Below are positions 31,942-40,688 of a stretch of 64,000 bases of DNA, in pieces. The stretch's first letter is position 1. Each line of letters starts with the position of its first letter. Under the pieces are notes generated by a model. That model saw nothing but the letters and a program-made list of their open reading frames with translations. It made no database searches and was not told where the DNA came from. A program made the translations under genes and the position numbers. Source of the DNA: Streptomyces sp. Z26 (GTDB lineage Bacteria; Actinomycetota; Actinomycetes; Streptomycetales; Streptomycetaceae); assembly GCF_003665095.1 (NCBI RefSeq), contig NZ_RCHV01000002.1, positions 3,160,001-3,224,000 on the forward strand, in the 5' to 3' direction.

Positions 31942-33351
31942 ATGAGCAGTAACCTCAACATCAACACCGGCAGCAACACCACGGTCTCCCCCGGGGGTCT
32001 GCCCAGTCGGCGCAACACCGAGCTGGCGATGCTCGTGTTCGCCGTCCTCATCCCGGTCTTCGCGTACGCCAACGTCGGTCTGGCCAAGGACGGTTCGCTG
32101 CCCGCGGGCATGCTGGGCTACGGGCTGGGGCTGGGGCTCCTGGCGACGGTCTGCCACGTGGTGGTGCGTCGTTGGGCGCCGTACGCGGACCCGCTGATGC
32201 TGCCGATCTCGACGCTGTTGAACGGTCTCGGGCTGGTGCTGATCTGGCGGCTGGACCAGGAGCCGAACATCACGACCCCGGCGCTGGGCGGGGCGATGGC
32301 GCCGGGTCAGCTGATCTGGTCGACGCTGGGTGTGGCGCTGTTCATCGGGGTGCTGCTCTTCCTGAAGGACCACCGCGTCCTCCAGCGGTACACGTACATC
32401 TCGATGGTCGTCGCGCTGATCCTGCTGATCCTGCCGATGTTCTTCCCCGCCCGTTTCGGCGCGCGGATCTGGATCACGATCCCCGGTGTGGGTTCGCTCC
32501 AGCCCGGCGAGTTCGCGAAGATCATCATCGCGGTGTTCTTCGCGGGCTACCTGATGGTGAAGCGGGACGCGCTCGCGCTCGCCAGCCGCCGCTTCATGGG
32601 CCTCTACCTGCCGCGTGGCCGGGACCTCGGGCCGATCCTGGCGATCTGGGCGCTGAGCCTGATGATCCTGGTCTTCGAGACGGACCTGGGCACCTCGCTG
32701 CTGTTCTTCGGCCTGTTCGTGATCATGCTGTACGTGGCGACGGAGCGGACCAGTTGGGTCGTCTTCGGTCTCGCGCTGAGCGGTGCGGGCGCCGTCGCGG
32801 TCGCGTCGTTCGCCGGGCACGTGCAGAGCCGGGTCGACGGCTGGCTGGACCCGTTGGCGCGGGAGAACGGCGGTGTCACGGAGACCGCGCAGGCGATGTT
32901 CTCGTTCGGTTCCGGCGGCATCCTCGGGTCGGGTCTCGGGCAGGGCTACTCGCGGCTCATCGGCGGTATCGCGCCCAAGAGCGACTACATCCTCGCGACC
33001 GTCGGCGAGGAGCTGGGGCTCACCGGGGTGATGGCGATCCTGGTGCTGTACGCGCTGCTGATCGAGCGTGGCATGCGGACGTCGCTGGCCGCCCGCGACC
33101 CGTTCGGGAAGCTCCTCGCGGTGGGTCTCGCCGGGGCGTTCGCGCTCCAGGTGTTCGTCGTCGCGGGCGGTGTCACCGGCCTGATCCCGCTGACGGGCAT
33201 GACGATGCCGTTCCTGGCGCAGGGCGGTTCGTCGGTCATCGCCAACTGGGCGCTCGTGGCGATCCTGCTGCGCATCAGCGACACCGCGCGCAGGCCCGCG
33301 CCCGCCCCCGCCCCGAACTCCGACGCCGAGATGACCCAGGTGGTCCGATGA
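31942..33351 (+). CDS. rodA: RodA/FtsW family peptidoglycan glycosyltransferase (SEDS)
   Basis: A 469-residue SEDS protein that polymerises lipid II glycans, working with the class B PBP encoded next. About ten or more transmembrane helices are visible, with family signatures RIWITIPGVGSLQPGEFAKIIIAVFFAGYL, FETDLGTSLLFFGLFVIMLYVATER, GGILGSGLGQGYS and TVGEELGLTGVMAILVLYALLIERG; the Glu and Asp residues of these loops are part of the active site. ATG 31942 follows GGGGGCCG weakly. ATGA overlap couples it to pbpA. I favour RodA over FtsW because of the pairing with PbpA and the pknB cluster. Confidence 0.93.
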   Translation: MSSNLNINTGSNTTVSPGGLPSRRNTELAMLVFAVLIPVFAYANVGLAKDGSLPAGMLGYGLGLGLLATVCHVVVRRWAPYADPLMLPISTLLNGLGLVLIWRLDQEPNITTPALGGAMAPGQLIWSTLGVALFIGVLLFLKDHRVLQRYTYISMVVALILLILPMFFPARFGARIWITIPGVGSLQPGEFAKIIIAVFFAGYLMVKRDALALASRRFMGLYLPRGRDLGPILAIWALSLMILVFETDLGTSLLFFGLFVIMLYVATERTSWVVFGLALSGAGAVAVASFAGHVQSRVDGWLDPLARENGGVTETAQAMFSFGSGGILGSGLGQGYSRLIGGIAPKSDYILATVGEELGLTGVMAILVLYALLIERGMRTSLAARDPFGKLLAVGLAGAFALQVFVVAGGVTGLIPLTGMTMPFLAQGGSSVIANWALVAILLRISDTARRPAPAPAPNSDAEMTQVVR

Positions 33352-34820
33352 ACAAGCCTCTCCGCCGCGTCGCCGTCTTCTGCGGTCTGCTGATCCTCGC
33401 GCTGCTGGCGCGCGTCAACTACGTGCAGTTCGTGCAGGCCGACGAGTTGTCCGAGCACGAGGACAACCGCCGGGTCGCCATCGAGCGTTACGCGCAGCCC
33501 CGCGGCAACATCCTCACCAGCGACGGCAAGCCCATCACCGGCTCCACGGAGACCGAGGGCACCGACTTCAAGTACAAGCGGACGTACAAGAACGGCCCGG
33601 TGTGGGCGCCGGTGACGGGTTACGCGTCGCAGGCGTTCGGCGCGACGCAGCTGGAGGCGCTGAACGACGGCATCCTCACCGGCGACGACGACCGGCTGTT
33701 CTTCAACCGCACGGTCGACATGCTCACGGGGAAGCCGCAGAAGGGCGGCAACGTCGTCACGACGCTCAACTCGAAGGCGCAGAAGGCGGCGTTCGAGGGG
33801 CTGGGCGACAAGAAGGGCGCCGTCGCGGCGATCGACCCGGAGAGCGGCGCGGTGCTGGCGTTGGCGAGCACCCCGTCGTACGACCCGTCGAGCTTCGCGG
33901 GGAACGGCGACAAGGACTCCGAGGCGTGGTCCGGTCTCCAGAAGGAGAAGAACGAGGACCAGCCGATGCTGAACCGGGCGCTGCGGCAGACGTACCCGCC
34001 GGGTTCCACGTTCAAGGTCGTCACGGCGGCCGCGGCGCTGGAGAGCGGCGACTACGGGCTGGACGACAAGACGGACTCCCCGACGCCGTACCGGCTGCCG
34101 GACAGCAGCACCGACCTGGGCAACGACGGTGACAACCCGGCGTGCAAGAACGCGTCGATCCGCGTCGCGATGCAGTGGTCGTGCAACACGGTGTTCGCGA
34201 AGATGAGCGACGAGCTGGGCAACGACAAGATGCGCGAGATGTCCGAGAAGTTCGGTTACGGGAACGGAGAGCTGGACATTCCCGTGCGCGCGGCGGAGAG
34301 CGACTACCCGAAGGACAACCGCCCGCAGAACGCGATGGCGGGCATCGGGCAGGCCAGCAACCGCGCCACCCCGCTGGAGATGGCGATGGTGGCGTCCGCG
34401 GTCGCCAACGACGGTTCGCTGATGAAGCCGTACATGGTGGACAAGCTCGTCGCGCCGAACCTGAACGTCGTCGAGCAGACCAAGCCGAAGCAGCTGGGCG
34501 AGCCGGTGTCCTCCGACAACGCGCAGAAGCTCCAGGAGGCCATGGAGACGGTCGTGGAGAAGGGCACGGGAACCACCGCCCAGATCCCCGGCGTCACAGT
34601 CGGCGGGAAGACGGGCACCGCGCAGCACGGCGAGAACAACAACCAGAACCCCTACGCGTGGTTCATCTCCTACGCGAAGGGCGAGGACGGCTCGTCTCCG
34701 GTGGCCGTCGCGGTGGTCATCGAGAGTTCCGACACGTCCCGCGACGAGATCGCCGGCAGCAAGCTCGCGGCGCCCGTCGCGAAGGACGTGATGAAGGCCA
34801 TCCTCGACACCAAGCAGTGA
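33348..34820 (+). CDS. pbpA: Class B penicillin-binding protein PbpA
   Basis: A 490-residue peptidoglycan transpeptidase anchored by one N-terminal helix (residues 7-22). The PBP dimer domain has YAQPRGNILTSDGKPI. The transpeptidase motifs are in order: SxxK in YPPGSTFKVVTAAAALE, SxN in MQWSCNTVFAKM, and KTG in GGKTGTAQHG. It crosslinks glycan made by the upstream SEDS protein on the outside of the membrane and is the target of beta-lactams. It lacks PASTA repeats; those are on the downstream kinase. ATG 33348 overlaps the rodA stop. Confidence 0.95.
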   Translation: MNKPLRRVAVFCGLLILALLARVNYVQFVQADELSEHEDNRRVAIERYAQPRGNILTSDGKPITGSTETEGTDFKYKRTYKNGPVWAPVTGYASQAFGATQLEALNDGILTGDDDRLFFNRTVDMLTGKPQKGGNVVTTLNSKAQKAAFEGLGDKKGAVAAIDPESGAVLALASTPSYDPSSFAGNGDKDSEAWSGLQKEKNEDQPMLNRALRQTYPPGSTFKVVTAAAALESGDYGLDDKTDSPTPYRLPDSSTDLGNDGDNPACKNASIRVAMQWSCNTVFAKMSDELGNDKMREMSEKFGYGNGELDIPVRAAESDYPKDNRPQNAMAGIGQASNRATPLEMAMVASAVANDGSLMKPYMVDKLVAPNLNVVEQTKPKQLGEPVSSDNAQKLQEAMETVVEKGTGTTAQIPGVTVGGKTGTAQHGENNNQNPYAWFISYAKGEDGSSPVAVAVVIESSDTSRDEIAGSKLAAPVAKDVMKAILDTKQ

Positions 34821-34961
34821 GCGGGCACCCGCACAGCACGAGGTGACAACGGTTGCCTCGGCCGGGCGGGGCCCGTAACCACGGCCGGGTACCGTATGCC
34901 GAGCAGCACACCGCCGGCCGGTACGAACGCGGCCCGGACGTACGGAGAGGGCTGGAGACTT

Positions 34962-36968
34962 ATGGAAGAGCCGCGTCGCCTCGGCGGCCGGTACGAGCTG
35001 GGGTCGGTGCTCGGCCGTGGTGGCATGGCCGAGGTGTACCTCGCGCACGACACCCGCCTCGGCCGCACGGTGGCGGTGAAGACGCTCCGGGTCGACCTCG
35101 CCCGCGACCCCTCGTTCCAGGCCCGCTTCCGCCGGGAAGCCCAGTCGGCCGCCTCGCTCAACCACCCCGCGATCGTCGCCGTGTACGACACCGGCGAGGA
35201 CTACGTCGACCAGGTGTCCATCCCGTACATCGTGATGGAGTACGTCGACGGGTCCACGCTCCGCGAGCTGCTGCACAGCGGCCGGAAGCTGCTGCCCGAG
35301 CGGTCGATGGAGATGTGCGTCGGCATCCTCCAGGCGCTGGAGTACAGCCACCGCAACGGCATCGTGCACCGCGACATCAAGCCCGCGAACGTGATGCTGA
35401 CGCGCGGCAGCCAGGTCAAGGTCATGGACTTCGGCATCGCCCGCGCGATGGGTGACGCCGGGATGACGATGACGCAGACGTCGTCGGTCATCGGCACCGC
35501 GCAGTACCTCTCGCCGGAGCAGGCGAAGGGCGAGTCGGTGGACGCGCGGTCCGACCTGTACTCGACGGGCTGCCTGCTGTACGAACTCCTCACCGTGCGG
35601 CCGCCGTTCATAGGCGACTCGCCGGTCGCGGTGGCGTACCAGCACGTGCGGGAGGAGCCGCAGCCGCCCAGTTCGTTCGACCCCGAGATCACGCCCGAGA
35701 TGGACGCCATCGTCCTGAAGGCGCTGACGAAGGACCCGGACTACCGCTACCAGAGCGCCGACGAGATGCGCGCCGACATCGAGGCGTGCCTCGACGGGCA
35801 GCCGGTCGCCGCGACGGCCGCGATGGGTGCCGTGGGCTACGGCGGGTACGGGGACGAGCAGCCGACCGCCGCGATCCGGCCGCAGGACCAGAACCACACG
35901 TCGATGCTGCCGCCGATGCGCGACGACGACGGCGGGTACTACGGGGACGAGCCGCGCGGCAGGCGCCGTACGCAGAAGAAGAACAACACCTCGACGGTGC
36001 TGCTGGTCGCCGCGCTCGTCCTGGTCCTGGTCGGTGCCGTCTTCATCGGCAACGCGCTGTGGGGCGGCGACAAGGACAGCGGCGACGTGGTCGTGCCGGA
36101 GCTGGCCGGGAAGACCCTGGAGGAGGCCGAACAGCTCGGCGACAACGGGGACTTCACCATCGAGAAGGGCCAGAGCAAGTACTGCGACCAGAAGAAGAGC
36201 ACGATCTGCGAGTCGACGCCCGCGGCGGGCGAGAAGATCGAGCACGGTGCCGCCGTCACCGTGGCCCTGTCGAAGGGCGCGGCGCCGGTCGAGGTGCCCG
36301 ACGTCGAGGGTGACGACTTCGACAAGGCCGAACAGGAGCTGGAGGACGCCGGCTTCGAGGTGAAGCGGAAGAACGAGGAGTCCGACGCCGACGAGGGCAG
36401 CGTCATCGGCCAGGACCCGGCCGGCGGCGACAAGGCCCGCAAGGGCTCGACGATCACCCTGACCGTCGCCACCCAGCAGCAGACGTCCGTGCCGAACGTC
36501 GTCGACAAGGACTTCGAGGAGGCCAAGGCCCAGTTGGAGGGGCTCGGCTTCACCGTCGCCAAGGTCGAGCAGGACGCCCCCGGCAAGGAGCCGAACAAGG
36601 TCATCAAGCAGGACCCGGCGCCGCCGTCCAAGGCCCCCGAGGGCGGGCAGGTCACCCTGACCGTCGCGAAGGCCCCCGCGGAGGACGAGGACCCGCCGGA
36701 GGACGACAAGCCGGTGAACGTGCCCGACGTGAGCAACCAGCTCGTACGGGACGCCCGCGGGGCGCTGGAGGGCGCCGGGTTCAAGGTGGAGGTGCAGGGC
36801 GCGCCGGACGAGAACAACGCGACCGTCCTCACCACCAACCCCGGCCCCAACACCCCGGCCAAGAAGGGCGACACGGTCACCATCATCGCCCGCCCGGGCG
36901 CGCCCGGTGGCGGGCCCGGCGGCGGGGACAACGGCGGCTTCCCGTTCGGGGGCCTGCGGGGGGACTGA
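34962..36968 (+). CDS. pknB: PASTA-domain Ser/Thr protein kinase PknB
   Basis: A 668-residue transmembrane Hanks-type kinase. The catalytic domain (residues 10-275) has the G-loop VLGRGGMAEVYLA, AVK Lys, HRDIKPANVML catalytic loop, DFG, and the activation loop with threonines MTMTQTSSVIGTAQYLSPEQ. The transmembrane helix lies near residues 345-366. Four extracellular PASTA repeats follow (VPELAGKTLEEAEQ; VPDVEGDDFDKAEQ; VPNVVDKDFEEAKA; VPDVSNQLVRDARG), which bind muropeptides or lipid II, and the tail is Gly-rich. ATG 34962 gives the conserved start MEEPRRLGGRYELG; an upstream ATG at 34896 would add an unlikely leader. It probably phosphorylates FhaA and MviN-like targets. Confidence 0.95.
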   Translation: MEEPRRLGGRYELGSVLGRGGMAEVYLAHDTRLGRTVAVKTLRVDLARDPSFQARFRREAQSAASLNHPAIVAVYDTGEDYVDQVSIPYIVMEYVDGSTLRELLHSGRKLLPERSMEMCVGILQALEYSHRNGIVHRDIKPANVMLTRGSQVKVMDFGIARAMGDAGMTMTQTSSVIGTAQYLSPEQAKGESVDARSDLYSTGCLLYELLTVRPPFIGDSPVAVAYQHVREEPQPPSSFDPEITPEMDAIVLKALTKDPDYRYQSADEMRADIEACLDGQPVAATAAMGAVGYGGYGDEQPTAAIRPQDQNHTSMLPPMRDDDGGYYGDEPRGRRRTQKKNNTSTVLLVAALVLVLVGAVFIGNALWGGDKDSGDVVVPELAGKTLEEAEQLGDNGDFTIEKGQSKYCDQKKSTICESTPAAGEKIEHGAAVTVALSKGAAPVEVPDVEGDDFDKAEQELEDAGFEVKRKNEESDADEGSVIGQDPAGGDKARKGSTITLTVATQQQTSVPNVVDKDFEEAKAQLEGLGFTVAKVEQDAPGKEPNKVIKQDPAPPSKAPEGGQVTLTVAKAPAEDEDPPEDDKPVNVPDVSNQLVRDARGALEGAGFKVEVQGAPDENNATVLTTNPGPNTPAKKGDTVTIIARPGAPGGGPGGGDNGGFPFGGLRGD

Positions 36969-36999
36969 CCCGCGGCGGGACCGGAGGGCAGGACCGGAT

Positions 37000-37044
37000 G
37001 ACGGCGGCGGGCCGGGCGCGTGAGGCGTCCGGCCCGCCGCCGTC
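37000..37044. terminator. Bidirectional terminator between pknB and the sortase genes
   Basis: A perfect 16-bp stem: GACGGCGGCGGGCCGG (37000-37015) with CCGGCCCGCCGCCGTC (37029-37044), 13-nt loop. It lies between convergent genes and would end transcripts from both sides. Confidence 0.8.
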
Positions 37045-37095
37045 GTACGGGGCGGGTGCGGCTGTTGGTGTACGGGCGGGGTGCGCGGGCGCGGG

Positions 37096-38073
37096 TCAGC
37101 GCAGTTCGCGGGGCGGGGTGCGGTCCTCGTCGACGTCCTCGGTGCGGACGAGTTCGCCCCACACCACGTAGCGGTGCTCGGAGGTGAAGACGGGCGTGCA
37201 GGTCGTGAGCGTCACGTAGCGGCCCGCGTCCTTCCGGCCGGACTCCTTCGGCACGGCGTCGAGGACGTCGACGTTGTACTTGGAGGTCTTCGGCAGGATC
37301 GCGTAGACCTCGTAGACGTACCAGGTGTTCTTCGTCTCGAACACCACCGGGTCGCCCTCGTCGATCCGGTCGATGTCGTGGAACTTCGCGCCGTGCCCGT
37401 CGCGGTGCGCGGCGAGCGCGAAGTTGCCCGACTGGTCCCAGGGGAGCGCGGAGCGGACGGGCTCGGTGTAGTAGCCCGCGATGCCGTGGTTCAGCTCCTT
37501 CGTCTCGGTGCCCTTGGTGACCAGCACGTCGTCGTCCGTCATGGACGGTACGTGCAGGAAGCCGATGCCGTCCTTCAGGTCGCGGGCGCCGGGGCCGTCC
37601 GGGCCGCGTCCGGCGGCCCAGTGGTCGCGTACGCGCTCGCTCTTGCGGTCGGCCTCGCGGTTGGCGACGACGTTCGTCCACCACAGGGAGTAGACGACGA
37701 AGAGGGCGAGGACGAGGCCCGCGGTGATCAGCAACTCCCCGACGACGCCGACGACGACGGCGACCCGGCCGCGCGTACGGCTCACGGGCGCGGGCTCCGG
37801 CACCGACTCCGGTTCGGAGTCCGCTTCGGTCTCCGGTTCGCTCTCGCGGTCGTCGGGCTCGGCGTCGGTGGTCGGTTCGGTGTCGGCGTCGGCGTCGAGT
37901 TCCGGCCGGGCTTCGGGCTCGGGCGCGGGGTCCGTCGTACGGTCCTCCGCGGGCCGTACGGTCCCCTCCGCGCCCCCGGCCCCCGCCGTGGCGCCGTCGT
38001 CCGCCGGTCCCCCCGAAGTGCCGTCGCCCGCTGCCCCCTCGGCGTTCCCGGCCCCCTTGGCGTCCTCCGCCAC
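37096..38073 (-). CDS. srtE: Class E sortase (SrtE2-like)
   Basis: A 325-residue membrane transpeptidase expected to anchor LAxTG-type surface proteins to peptidoglycan. A cytosolic Asp/Glu/Pro-rich N-terminus of about 100 residues precedes one transmembrane helix (VAVVVGVVGELLITAGLVLALFVVYSLWW). The sortase domain follows, with the catalytic His in ALAAHRDGHG, Cys in YVTLTTCTP and Arg in EHRYVVWGEL. GTG start 38073. It lies 30 bases from a second sortase gene in the same orientation; the tandem pair near pabA is the arrangement known for SrtE1/SrtE2 in Streptomyces. Confidence 0.92.
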   Translation of the reverse strand: MAEDAKGAGNAEGAAGDGTSGGPADDGATAGAGGAEGTVRPAEDRTTDPAPEPEARPELDADADTEPTTDAEPDDRESEPETEADSEPESVPEPAPVSRTRGRVAVVVGVVGELLITAGLVLALFVVYSLWWTNVVANREADRKSERVRDHWAAGRGPDGPGARDLKDGIGFLHVPSMTDDDVLVTKGTETKELNHGIAGYYTEPVRSALPWDQSGNFALAAHRDGHGAKFHDIDRIDEGDPVVFETKNTWYVYEVYAILPKTSKYNVDVLDAVPKESGRKDAGRYVTLTTCTPVFTSEHRYVVWGELVRTEDVDEDRTPPRELR

Positions 38074-38103
38074 GGTCCGTCCCCCGTCCCCCTGTCGACA
38101 CCG

Positions 38104-39792
38104 CTATCCCACGAGAGCGTCCGGTTTCCCCTTGCTCCGCGGGCGTTCCTCGGCCATTTTGCCCCATACGATCAGACGGAACTTCGACGTGAACTCCGGG
38201 GTGCACGTGGTCAGCGTGATATAGCGGCCCGGTTTCTCGAAGCCCGACTGCGGCGGCACCGGCTCCACCACCGTCGTGTTCGACGGGGAGGTGGACGCGA
38301 GGCGGCTCTGCATCGTGTACGTGAAGTAGGTGTCCGCCGTCTCCACGATGATCTCGTCGCCCGCCACCAGCTTGTTGATGTAGCGGAACGGCTCACCGTG
38401 GGTGTTGCGGTGCCCGGCCACCGAGAAGTTGCCCCGCTTCTCCCACGGCATGGCCGTGTCCAGGCCGGACTTGGCGTCGTAGTGGCCGACCATGCCCTTG
38501 TCGAGGACGCTCTCCTTGTCGGTGCCCTCGGCGACCGGCACCCGGATGTCCAGCTTCGGGATGTACATGATGGCGAAGCCCTCGCCCGCCGTGAACCTGT
38601 CCGGCCGCCGCTCCGGGTTCTCGCTCCAGCGGTCCGCGAGGTCGTTCGCCGCCCGGTCGGCCTTCTGGTGCGCGAGGACGTTCGTCCACCACAGCTGGTA
38701 CGCGACGAACAGCAGCATCACCACGCCCAGCGTGATGAACACCTCGCCGATGAACCGGCTGAGGATCACCACCGGCCCGTCCTTCGCCGCCCGCGCCGCC
38801 CGCCGCGCCTCCAGCCGGGTGCCCGCCCGCGCGGGCGCGGGGGTGGGCGGCGGCCCCTTGCGGGCGCGCGTACCACCGCGGGGAGCGGCGCGCGTACCGC
38901 CGCGCGCCCGGCCGCCGCCCTTCGCCGCCCTGCGGCGGGCGGCGCGGCCCGACCCGGCGTCGTCCGCGGCCAGTTCGCCGCCCGCGCCGGTACGGGCCCC
39001 GGGCTCCGCCGGGCCGCCCGTACGGCTGCCGCCGCCCGCCCCGCGCCCGCCCCGCGTCCGGCGCGCGCCCGGCCGCTCCGCGCGGGCCGCCGCGCGGCGG
39101 CCCGACCCGGCGCCGGGGACGGGCCCCGGTGGGGTTCCCGTTCCGGTTCCGGTTCCCGTTCCGGCGGGGGGTCCGGCGGCGTCCGGGAGGTCCAGCGCGG
39201 GCAGCGCGGCGGTCTCCGCCACCTCGGGCACGGGGGCGTCGGGCCCGGCACTCCCGCGCCCACCGGGGGGCGTACGGCCCCACTCCAGGCGCTGCGGCTC
39301 GGCGGCGGCGGGCTCCTGCGGCTGCCCCCCGGCGCCGTGCCCGCCTTCACCGCCCGGCTCCGCGAGCGGCGGTAACGGCTGTGCGGCGGGCGGGGTGTAC
39401 GGCACGGGCGGCGGCTGTCCCCCGCCCGCCGGGCCGGGTGTCCCGCCGCCGGGCAGCGGGTCCGTCAGCGGGTCGGCGAGCGCGCCGACGGCCGCCTCGT
39501 ACGCGTCGGGGTCCCCGTACCCGCTCCCGGCACCCGCGCCGCTCCCGGCACCGGCGTCCGCGCCCGCGCCGTTCCCGTACGCCGCCGGGTCGCCGTGCCC
39601 CGTCCCGTACGCCGGACTCCCGTACGCGCCACCGCCGTACGGCTCGCCCCCGTACGCCGACTCCCCGGGCTCCCCCGACTCCCCGCCCGCGTGCGGCGCC
39701 CGCGGGGCGTCGTCCCCGCGCGGCTCGGTGCCGTACGGGTCGCTGTACGGGCCCCCGTAGGTGCCGTCGTACTCCGGGCGGTCGTGGTTCAC
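38104..39792 (-). CDS. srtE: Class E sortase with a very long disordered N-terminus (SrtE1-like)
   Basis: A 562-residue sortase. The last 225 or so residues form the usual unit: a transmembrane helix (ILSRFIGEVFITLGVVMLLFVAYQLWW), catalytic His in SVAGHRNTHGEP, Cys in YITLTTCTPEFTS, Arg in KFRLIVWGKM. The preceding 330 or so residues are cytosolic and low-complexity: first a Tyr-Gly-Pro-rich part with repeated PYG/AYG units, then Pro/Ala/Thr and finally Arg/Ala/Gly-rich. This is far longer than the first sortase here. The GTG at 39792 overlaps the pabA stop (GTGA). It is possible that translation starts later than predicted, but no strong internal ribosome site stood out. Confidence 0.88.
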   Translation of the reverse strand: MNHDRPEYDGTYGGPYSDPYGTEPRGDDAPRAPHAGGESGEPGESAYGGEPYGGGAYGSPAYGTGHGDPAAYGNGAGADAGAGSGAGAGSGYGDPDAYEAAVGALADPLTDPLPGGGTPGPAGGGQPPPVPYTPPAAQPLPPLAEPGGEGGHGAGGQPQEPAAAEPQRLEWGRTPPGGRGSAGPDAPVPEVAETAALPALDLPDAAGPPAGTGTGTGTGTPPGPVPGAGSGRRAAARAERPGARRTRGGRGAGGGSRTGGPAEPGARTGAGGELAADDAGSGRAARRRAAKGGGRARGGTRAAPRGGTRARKGPPPTPAPARAGTRLEARRAARAAKDGPVVILSRFIGEVFITLGVVMLLFVAYQLWWTNVLAHQKADRAANDLADRWSENPERRPDRFTAGEGFAIMYIPKLDIRVPVAEGTDKESVLDKGMVGHYDAKSGLDTAMPWEKRGNFSVAGHRNTHGEPFRYINKLVAGDEIIVETADTYFTYTMQSRLASTSPSNTTVVEPVPPQSGFEKPGRYITLTTCTPEFTSKFRLIVWGKMAEERPRSKGKPDALVG

Positions 39793-40418
39793 GTGCCGAC
39801 GACCGGCGCCAGCCCCGCGGACCGGGCGACCGCGTCCGGGTCGCCGCACTCCGCCAGCCAGTTGGCCAGCATGCGGTGGCCCCACTCCGTCAGCACCGAC
39901 TCGGGGTGGAACTGCACGCCCTCCACGGGGTGTTCGCGGTGCCGCAGCCCCATCACCAGGCCGGTCTCCGTCCAGGCGGTGACCTCCAACTCGGGCGGCA
40001 CCGTGGACCGTTCGACACCCAGCGAGTGGTAGCGGGTGGCGGTGAACGGGGACGGCAGCCCGGCGAAGACGCCGGCGCCCTCGTGCAGCATCAGCGACGT
40101 CTTGCCGTGCAGCAGCTCCGGGGCCCGGTCCACGACCGCGCCGTACGCGACGGCCATCGACTGCATGCCCAGGCAGACGCCGAAGACCGGCGGCCCGCCG
40201 TCGGCGCAGTGCCGCACCATGTCCACGCAGACACCGGCCTGTTCGGGCGTCCCCGGGCCGGGCGAGAGCAGCACGCCGTCGAAGCCGTCCCGCGCGTGGG
40301 CGGTCCGCACCTCGTCGTTCCGCAGGACCTCGCAGTCGGCACCCAGCTGCTGGAGGTACTGGACGAGGTTGAAGACGAAGCTGTCGTAGTTGTCGACGAC
40401 CAGAATCCGCGCGCCCAT
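39789..40418 (-). CDS. pabA: Aminodeoxychorismate/anthranilate synthase glutamine amidotransferase subunit
   Basis: A 209-residue class I glutamine amidotransferase supplying ammonia to chorismate-using synthases for folate (PabA) or tryptophan (TrpG). The triad is visible: Cys in PVFGVCLGMQSMA, His and Glu in VEGVQFHPESVLTEWG. ILVVDNYDSFVFNLVQYL and LLSPGPGTPEQAG are signature segments. ATG 40418 is preceded by GAGGAG at a long distance (about 12 nt). The synthase partner is not in the window. This position next to class E sortase genes is conserved in Streptomyces, where the gene is usually named pabA. Confidence 0.92.
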   Translation of the reverse strand: MGARILVVDNYDSFVFNLVQYLQQLGADCEVLRNDEVRTAHARDGFDGVLLSPGPGTPEQAGVCVDMVRHCADGGPPVFGVCLGMQSMAVAYGAVVDRAPELLHGKTSLMLHEGAGVFAGLPSPFTATRYHSLGVERSTVPPELEVTAWTETGLVMGLRHREHPVEGVQFHPESVLTEWGHRMLANWLAECGDPDAVARSAGLAPVVGT

Positions 40419-40435
40419 CAGCCCGTACCCGCTCC

Positions 40436-40597
40436 TCAACCCTCGTCGACGGTCACGTCGTTGAACGGCAGCAGCGGCTCCGCCCACGGGAACACGTACT
40501 GGAACAGCACGAAGACCACCCCGAGGGCCAGCACGAGGGAGATCAGCGCCCGCACGTACGCGTTGCCCGGCAGGTGCCGCCAGATCCAGCCGTACAT
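40436..40597 (-). CDS. Small membrane protein of unknown function
   Basis: A 53-residue protein starting MYGWIWRHLPGNAYVRA, with one hydrophobic helix (LISLVLALGVVFVLFQYVF) and a short acidic end (PLLPFNDVTVDEG). The ATG at 40597 is preceded by GGGACGG. It lies 17 bases upstream of pabA in the same direction, so it is part of the sortase-pabA operon. I recognise it as a conserved Streptomyces small protein in this setting, but no function is known. Confidence 0.8.
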   Translation of the reverse strand: MYGWIWRHLPGNAYVRALISLVLALGVVFVLFQYVFPWAEPLLPFNDVTVDEG

Positions 40598-40688
40598 CCC
40601 GTGAGCCGTCCCTTCCGCTCCCGCGCCCCTGCGGCGCGCCCTCCAGAGTAGCGGCCCCCGGTTCCGCCCAGGGGCGTACTCCCGGGGG

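Noticed and set aside
30388..32820. An 810-codon minus-strand open frame across pstP and rodA
   Set aside because: The opposite strand encodes two unmistakable proteins; the frame lacks motifs and reflects GC bias at third codon positions.
34896..34961. Upstream ATG giving PknB a 22-residue leader
   Set aside because: The leader is not hydrophobic or conserved, while the ATG at 34962 gives the usual MEEPRRLGGRYELG start.
28929..36968. The fhaA-to-pknB cluster as a novel system
   Set aside because: It is the well-known actinobacterial cell-wall growth and phosphorylation cluster in standard order with intact motifs.
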